A DNA stretch of 64,000 nucleotides, taken from positions 744,001 to 808,000 of the forward strand of contig NZ_PEBD01000004.1 in assembly GCF_002735905.1 (NCBI RefSeq), read 5' to 3'. The DNA comes from Williamsia muralis. Its GTDB lineage: Bacteria > Actinomycetota > Actinomycetes > Mycobacteriales > Mycobacteriaceae. Shown here piece by piece: positions 60,704 through 64,000 of the stretch. The notes under the pieces were generated by a model, which saw only the letters and a program-made list of their open reading frames with translations, was not told where the DNA came from and did not search any database. Positions within the stretch are counted from its first letter, which is position 1, and each line of letters opens with the position of its first letter. The position numbers and the translations under genes are program-made.

Positions 60704-61587
60704 TCACCAGGTCGAAGGCACGGATGCTGGCGCGAATCGATCCGCACCGTCGTGCGAATCGATTCAGGTGGTGGCAACCCCCGCTTTCCCCGCCAGATCC
60801 CAACCCGGGACCGAGGGCGCGAGCGCGCCGAGAGATCCGGGATTCGTTGCATGCCAGTGTTTCCGATGGAATCGCCACTGCTATCCGTTCAGCCACCCCG
60901 CCTGTCCCCGGCTACGTCACTTGGTATGGGCAGCAGGAAGCCCCGTGGATAGCGCACTGCGTAGCTGGGCCCCAACTGGGTCTAGCCAGGTATTCGCCGG
61001 AAGATGCCGAGATCCTTGACATCAACCGCGCTTTGGCGCGAGCGACAGGATGGTGGTGGCCATTCGACGACGTCTGCGTCATGGCAGAAAGACCCACAAC
61101 CATGCACACCGAACCCGCCCCAGACGCGAAGTTTGGCCAACTTCGCCTGCACCATGAGGAAGTGCCGGCCATTCAATTCGCTGATCGGAAAGCAGTTTAC
61201 GTTCTACATGGCACGGTGGTGCCCGAATGGGTGATGCATGATCCGACCGTTGAACGTATCGATCGCGAACGCAATGTGGAGGTCCGTCGGTGCGCGATCG
61301 AGCGCATCGGCTGGGACGTCTACATCGCGGAAGCCGGCATGACTCTCATCGACCAGGCCGACGACCCTGGGAACGTCGATGGCACGTTGGCGCTGTACGC
61401 AACTCCGGCGAGTTTGCGCCGCAGTGGACGAATTCTGCTGGTTCTGAACGGATCCCGAGAGCGGGATGGTACCCGCCGACGATACGGGCTTCCTGTGCCC
61501 GACGGGATGTCCTCGGCTCTCGACGCCGCCGGCTGGACCTACGGCGTCAGCGGCGACGACTACTCGCGGCTCGTCCGCCGCACCTGA
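60691..61587 (+). CDS. DUF6745-domain protein, main part
   Basis: 298 residues. The domain is recognisable by 'GYVTWYGQQEAPWIAHCVAG', 'RATGWWWPFDDVCVMAERPT', HHEEVPAIQFADRKAVYVLH, and the motif VERIDRERNVEVRRCAIERI followed by GWDVYIAEAG. The function of the family is unknown; these genes often occur beside a small partner gene, as here. The N-terminus beginning in the preceding frame suggests a frameshift between 60,690 and 60,703. The listed start is not a strong ribosome-site start. Confidence 0.8.
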   Translation: MAAVITRSKARMLARIDPHRRANRFRWWQPPLSPPDPNPGPRARARREIRDSLHASVSDGIATAIRSATPPVPGYVTWYGQQEAPWIAHCVAGPQLGLARYSPEDAEILDINRALARATGWWWPFDDVCVMAERPTTMHTEPAPDAKFGQLRLHHEEVPAIQFADRKAVYVLHGTVVPEWVMHDPTVERIDRERNVEVRRCAIERIGWDVYIAEAGMTLIDQADDPGNVDGTLALYATPASLRRSGRILLVLNGSRERDGTRRRYGLPVPDGMSSALDAAGWTYGVSGDDYSRLVRRT

Positions 61588-61629
61588 AAAGCATCCAACA
61601 ACATCCATACACAACCTCAAGGTGATCAC

Positions 61630-62115
61630 ATGAACTCCACCATGACCCTGTCCGATCTCACCGCACTCTCAGGCCTCGAGGTCTTCGACTACCTCGACAC
61701 CGAGATGTCGATCCCCGTCGTCGACGGACTCCAGGCGCAGGGCGACCTTCTCGTCACACCCGCCGACATCTTGCCGATGGTCACGCCCTACTCGAATGCA
61801 CATCCCGAACAGGTTTCACGGGCGGGAATTGAACTGCTACGCAGCGCAGCCGGCGGAAACCCGCACAGCCTTGTCTCCGAAGCGGGCCACTGCATGTGGA
61901 TGGGGTGGGTAATCGATCCGAGAGGTCTGGCGCTTGGCATCCTCGACACCCAAGTGGTTGCGTACCTGATCCATCCCGAGCATGGAGCCACGGGGATCGC
62001 ACCTGGTCGCTATGTGATCGGACGCCAGCAGGAGTTCGATACAACGATTCGTCGAACACCGCCGGCCTGGGCAAACGACTCATATTGGGGCAGGGGGCGA
62101 CTAGTCGCAGACTGA
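61630..62115 (+). CDS. Protein of unknown function downstream of the DUF6745 gene
   Basis: 161 residues starting MNSTMTLSDLTALSGLEVFD, then MSIPVVDGLQAQGDLLVTPA and GHCMWMGWVIDPRGLALGIL. No family recognised. The composition is that of a soluble cytoplasmic protein. It lies 42 bases after the DUF6745 gene on the same strand, with an AAGGTGATC ribosome-like site, and is probably its operon partner. Confidence 0.75.
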   Translation: MNSTMTLSDLTALSGLEVFDYLDTEMSIPVVDGLQAQGDLLVTPADILPMVTPYSNAHPEQVSRAGIELLRSAAGGNPHSLVSEAGHCMWMGWVIDPRGLALGILDTQVVAYLIHPEHGATGIAPGRYVIGRQQEFDTTIRRTPPAWANDSYWGRGRLVAD

Positions 62116-62204
62116 AGCCCGGTATGTGAGATGCCCGCGGAATACCGACAAACTTGATCCGCGGGCCGTCTCGGGGGGCGCCTGATCTCGAACAAGTAGG
62201 TGCC

Positions 62205-62244
62205 GCCGGCAGAACCACCGCCATACGACGGTGGTTCTGTCGGC
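62205..62244. terminator. Bidirectional hairpin terminator
   Basis: A 16-bp stem (GCCGGCAGAACCACCG, 62205-62220, with CGGTGGTTCTGTCGGC, 62229-62244; one G-T pair) with an 8-base loop lies between two convergent genes. No long T-run follows on either side. It would end both transcripts. Confidence 0.75.
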
Positions 62245-62250
62245 AATGGC

Positions 62251-62808
62251 TTACTCGTCGTCTGCGTCACCTGAGCAACTTGCAGTCGCACCTGGGCCGG
62301 AGGACGTATTGGTGACAATGACTCGGTCGCCCTGCTTGATCGTGCAGGTAATCGACCCTTGGGATTCAATGCCGTTGCTGGCAATCAACGACACGGACTT
62401 CAGGATTCCGGTGACCTCAACTTGTTTGGTCCACGGGATCGCGATATTTGTCTCCTGCGCAGTATCGAGTTCCCCGGTGGTGAACGTCGCCGAGCCGGTC
62501 GGCCCATCGCCGGTGATCTCGTAGGTCACCTGAACAACTTCATTCGATTCTTTGTTGACCTCGTTTACTGCGCCGCCTATCAACGCGGCGCAGCTAGCGA
62601 TGCCTGCGATGATCACGATGATGATCGCGAGTAGTACCCAAGGCCAGATCTTGCGCTTCTTAGGTGGTTGCTGCGGGGTGTAGTACCCACCCTGCTGCGG
62701 ATACTGACCCTGCGGATAGGGCTGCCCGCCTTGGTATGGATTGTTCTGCTGTCCGTCCCCGTACGGGTTGAACGGCTGTCCTTGGTTGGGTGGTTGCTGG
62801 TCGGGCAT
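62251..62808 (-). CDS. MmpS-like membrane-anchored protein
   Basis: 185 residues from the ATG giving MPDQQPPNQGQPFNPYGDGQ. A Pro/Gln/Gly/Tyr-rich cytoplasmic leader (about 50 residues) precedes one transmembrane helix (IWPWVLLAIIIVIIAGIASC, residues about 53-72). The outer domain has VVQVTYEITGDGPTGSATFT, IPWTKQVEVTG and 'GSITCTIKQGDRVIVTNTSS' with two Cys, the MmpS/DUF beta-sandwich pattern. In mycobacteria MmpS partners MmpL exporters, but no MmpL gene is here. The leader may bind other envelope proteins. Confidence 0.8.
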   Translation of the reverse strand: MPDQQPPNQGQPFNPYGDGQQNNPYQGGQPYPQGQYPQQGGYYTPQQPPKKRKIWPWVLLAIIIVIIAGIASCAALIGGAVNEVNKESNEVVQVTYEITGDGPTGSATFTTGELDTAQETNIAIPWTKQVEVTGILKSVSLIASNGIESQGSITCTIKQGDRVIVTNTSSGPGATASCSGDADDE

Positions 62809-62943
62809 TGAAAGCGTGCTCCTCGTGCAGTGGTGTGTTTTACGTAGGGAACCACACAAGGGTTGATGAACTGGTGAGGACGGAAATATCTGCAGCAGAG
62901 GAGGTTTCGTTGATCTAAGTGCATCTATTCGTACGATAGACAA

Positions 62944-63081
62944 ATGCAACCACTTCCCGTAAGTGCCGCTACTTGGTGGAGCTACTGCCGACTGAGTGGT
63001 CGGGGGACCTGGGTGATCCGAGTCGCCGGGTGGATTGCTGGGCTGCTCATTGCGTCGACATGTAAGACTTCGTACCCATGA
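62944..63081 (+). CDS. Small 45-residue protein with a hydrophobic segment
   Basis: ATG 62944 opens a frame encoding MQPLPVSAATWWSYCRLSGR and a hydrophobic helix VIRVAGWIAGLLIAS, ending at a TGA that overlaps the next gene's ATG. Translational coupling is the main support. No ribosome site is obvious. Confidence 0.4.
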   Translation: MQPLPVSAATWWSYCRLSGRGTWVIRVAGWIAGLLIASTCKTSYP

Positions 63082-63572
63082 GCCGTCGTAAGGTGCATCT
63101 GGGAGCCCGCATCACCGGCCACGCGGCCTGGTGGGTGTTTGTGGTCGCAACGTTATTCGCCGGGGGAATCACCTGGCTAGGCAACGATCACGGCTACCAA
63201 CACCCGCCGTTCCTTCTTCGGTCCGACGGATGGATGGTGTATTCGACAGTGCCGGATTCATCGTCGGCTACCGCGGACTATGTCGACGTGGCCGTGGCCC
63301 TTCCATACGAGTGGTGGAGGGATGGCGAACTGCTCTCGGCGGCAATGTTTGTGGTGGTGATGATCGCCGCTGTGGTTGAGGCGACCGCAGCTCGTCGACT
63401 GTGGCGAGGGTTGATCACCGTAGGGGCGCCATGTGTTGCCTTGTTCCTGCTTGTGATCGCGACTCCCGACACCGACGCCGAATCAGATATGACGGCCGCG
63501 CTGGTTCTGGTACTCGTGGCCGTCACCGTGCGTGAGGTCTGGGCGCGTTGCTTCGCGCCGCGGACGGTCTGA
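63078..63572 (+). CDS. Membrane protein of unknown function
   Basis: 164 residues. It starts MSRRKVHLGARITGHAAW and has one N-terminal transmembrane segment (WWVFVVATLFAGGITWLG), an extracytoplasmic loop of about 45 residues, and at least three more membrane segments (AAMFVVVMIAAVVEA, 'VGAPCVALFLLVIA', 'ALVLVLVAVTV'). No family recognised. Confidence 0.7.
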   Translation: MSRRKVHLGARITGHAAWWVFVVATLFAGGITWLGNDHGYQHPPFLLRSDGWMVYSTVPDSSSATADYVDVAVALPYEWWRDGELLSAAMFVVVMIAAVVEATAARRLWRGLITVGAPCVALFLLVIATPDTDAESDMTAALVLVLVAVTVREVWARCFAPRTV

Positions 63573-63804
63573 ACCGGCCGGAGCAATCGTTCGACTCCAC
63601 ATCCCCGCGGCGATCACCTCGGCCCGGCTGCGCGGGTTCAGGCCTGGTCGTCAATCGTGCTCGAAGGATCGAGAGCTTCGCAGGCGCTCAGAACTTTGCG
63701 ACTGTGCGAGGTATGAGCACCGCTCGTCGACCGCAATCTCCTGGCTCTCAATTCATGGAACCGCGGTCTGGCCGTTGGCGTCAGAGAGCGAGGGGGTGGT
63801 GCAC

Positions 63805-64000
63805 ATGACCGGTGCAGTCAGGAAACCGTGGACGTCTCGCGCCGCGCGGATGGTTGGCGGCGTTGTTGTGGGTGTCGGGGTGTGGATACTGGTGGCGTTG
63901 GTCATGTACTTCACGCCCGTGCTGTGGCTCTTCGGCCCGGCATTGGCCAGCTTGACCTGCGTGGCCGGGGGAGCGTGGGGCTACCGCATCTACGAAAAGG
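63805..64000 (+). CDS. Membrane protein, 5' part only
   Basis: From ATG 63805 behind a GAGGGGG site the frame encodes MTGAVRKPWTSRAARMVGGV and two hydrophobic segments (VGVGVWILVALVMYFTPVLW, ALASLTCVAGGAWG) before the window ends. It is too short to name. Nothing is called between 63,573 and 63,804. Confidence 0.6.
   Translation, partial: MTGAVRKPWTSRAARMVGGVVVGVGVWILVALVMYFTPVLWLFGPALASLTCVAGGAWGYRIYEK

Noticed and set aside
1-64000. CRISPR array
   Set aside because: No short regularly spaced direct repeats with unique spacers were seen; the only clear tandem array is the gapless 72-bp repeat.

Overview
The window is high-GC DNA from an actinobacterium, most likely of the Mycobacteriales (Gordonia or Rhodococcus-like). 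The evidence is a small MmpS-like envelope protein, type VII secretion-style cassettes with a DUF1023 hydrolase, TY-Chap/YbjN-type and DUF6745 proteins, a PucR regulator and a FadD36-like ligase. No rRNA, tRNA or CRISPR array was found. All names rest on motifs, gene order and family memory; no database search was run.

Layout: (1) 1-16,900 is ordinary catabolic chromosome. It holds a sulfonate-type oxygenase operon with a LysR regulator and a rhodanese, single oxidoreductases, a FadD36-like ligase, an enoyl-CoA hydratase, and a PucR-controlled transaminase/mmsA pair that would convert an omega-amino acid such as beta-alanine to an acyl-CoA. (2) 17,000-22,320 is a decaying array of secreted-effector cassettes: WXG-like protein, DUF1023 hydrolase, lipoprotein. 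One copy is intact, and a facing paralogous copy has had its effector reduced to 39 codons. (3) 22,470-34,140 is a catabolic locus with divergent arms that share a promoter region. One arm has hydantoinase/acetone-carboxylase-type A and B subunits, an aryl-CoA ligase, a salicylyl-CoA-hydroxylase-like flavoprotein and TetR. The other has a maleate-isomerase-like enzyme, a VOC protein, a small protein and an alpha/beta hydrolase.

(4) 34,700-50,970 is a genomic island with lower GC and different codon use. Its core is a putative defence locus: a C5-cytosine methyltransferase, divergent from three overlapping genes that resemble the DptF/DptG/DptH (SspFGH) phosphorothioate-dependent restriction trio (P-loop ATPase, about 450-aa partner, 1639-aa protein with a C-terminal FtsK motor), then a second C5 methyltransferase and a Vsr nickase. 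No dnd/ssp modification genes are present, so cytosine methylation may be the self-mark. Next to it is an antiviral-type reverse transcriptase gene with a hairpin-rich leader, then a decayed IS3 element and broken mobile-element genes.

(5) 50,970-58,000 is a cluster of DNA-processing and conflict-type genes: a two-segment membrane protein, an HhH protein, a uracil-DNA-glycosylase-fold protein, TY-Chap, a LuxR-type HTH protein, and PD-(D/E)XK, HNH and GIY-YIG nucleases. (6) 58,000-64,000 returns to chromosomal content: a DUF808 membrane protein, an amine-oxidase pseudogene next to a 72-bp tandem repeat, a frame-split DUF6745 gene, an MmpS-like protein and small membrane proteins.
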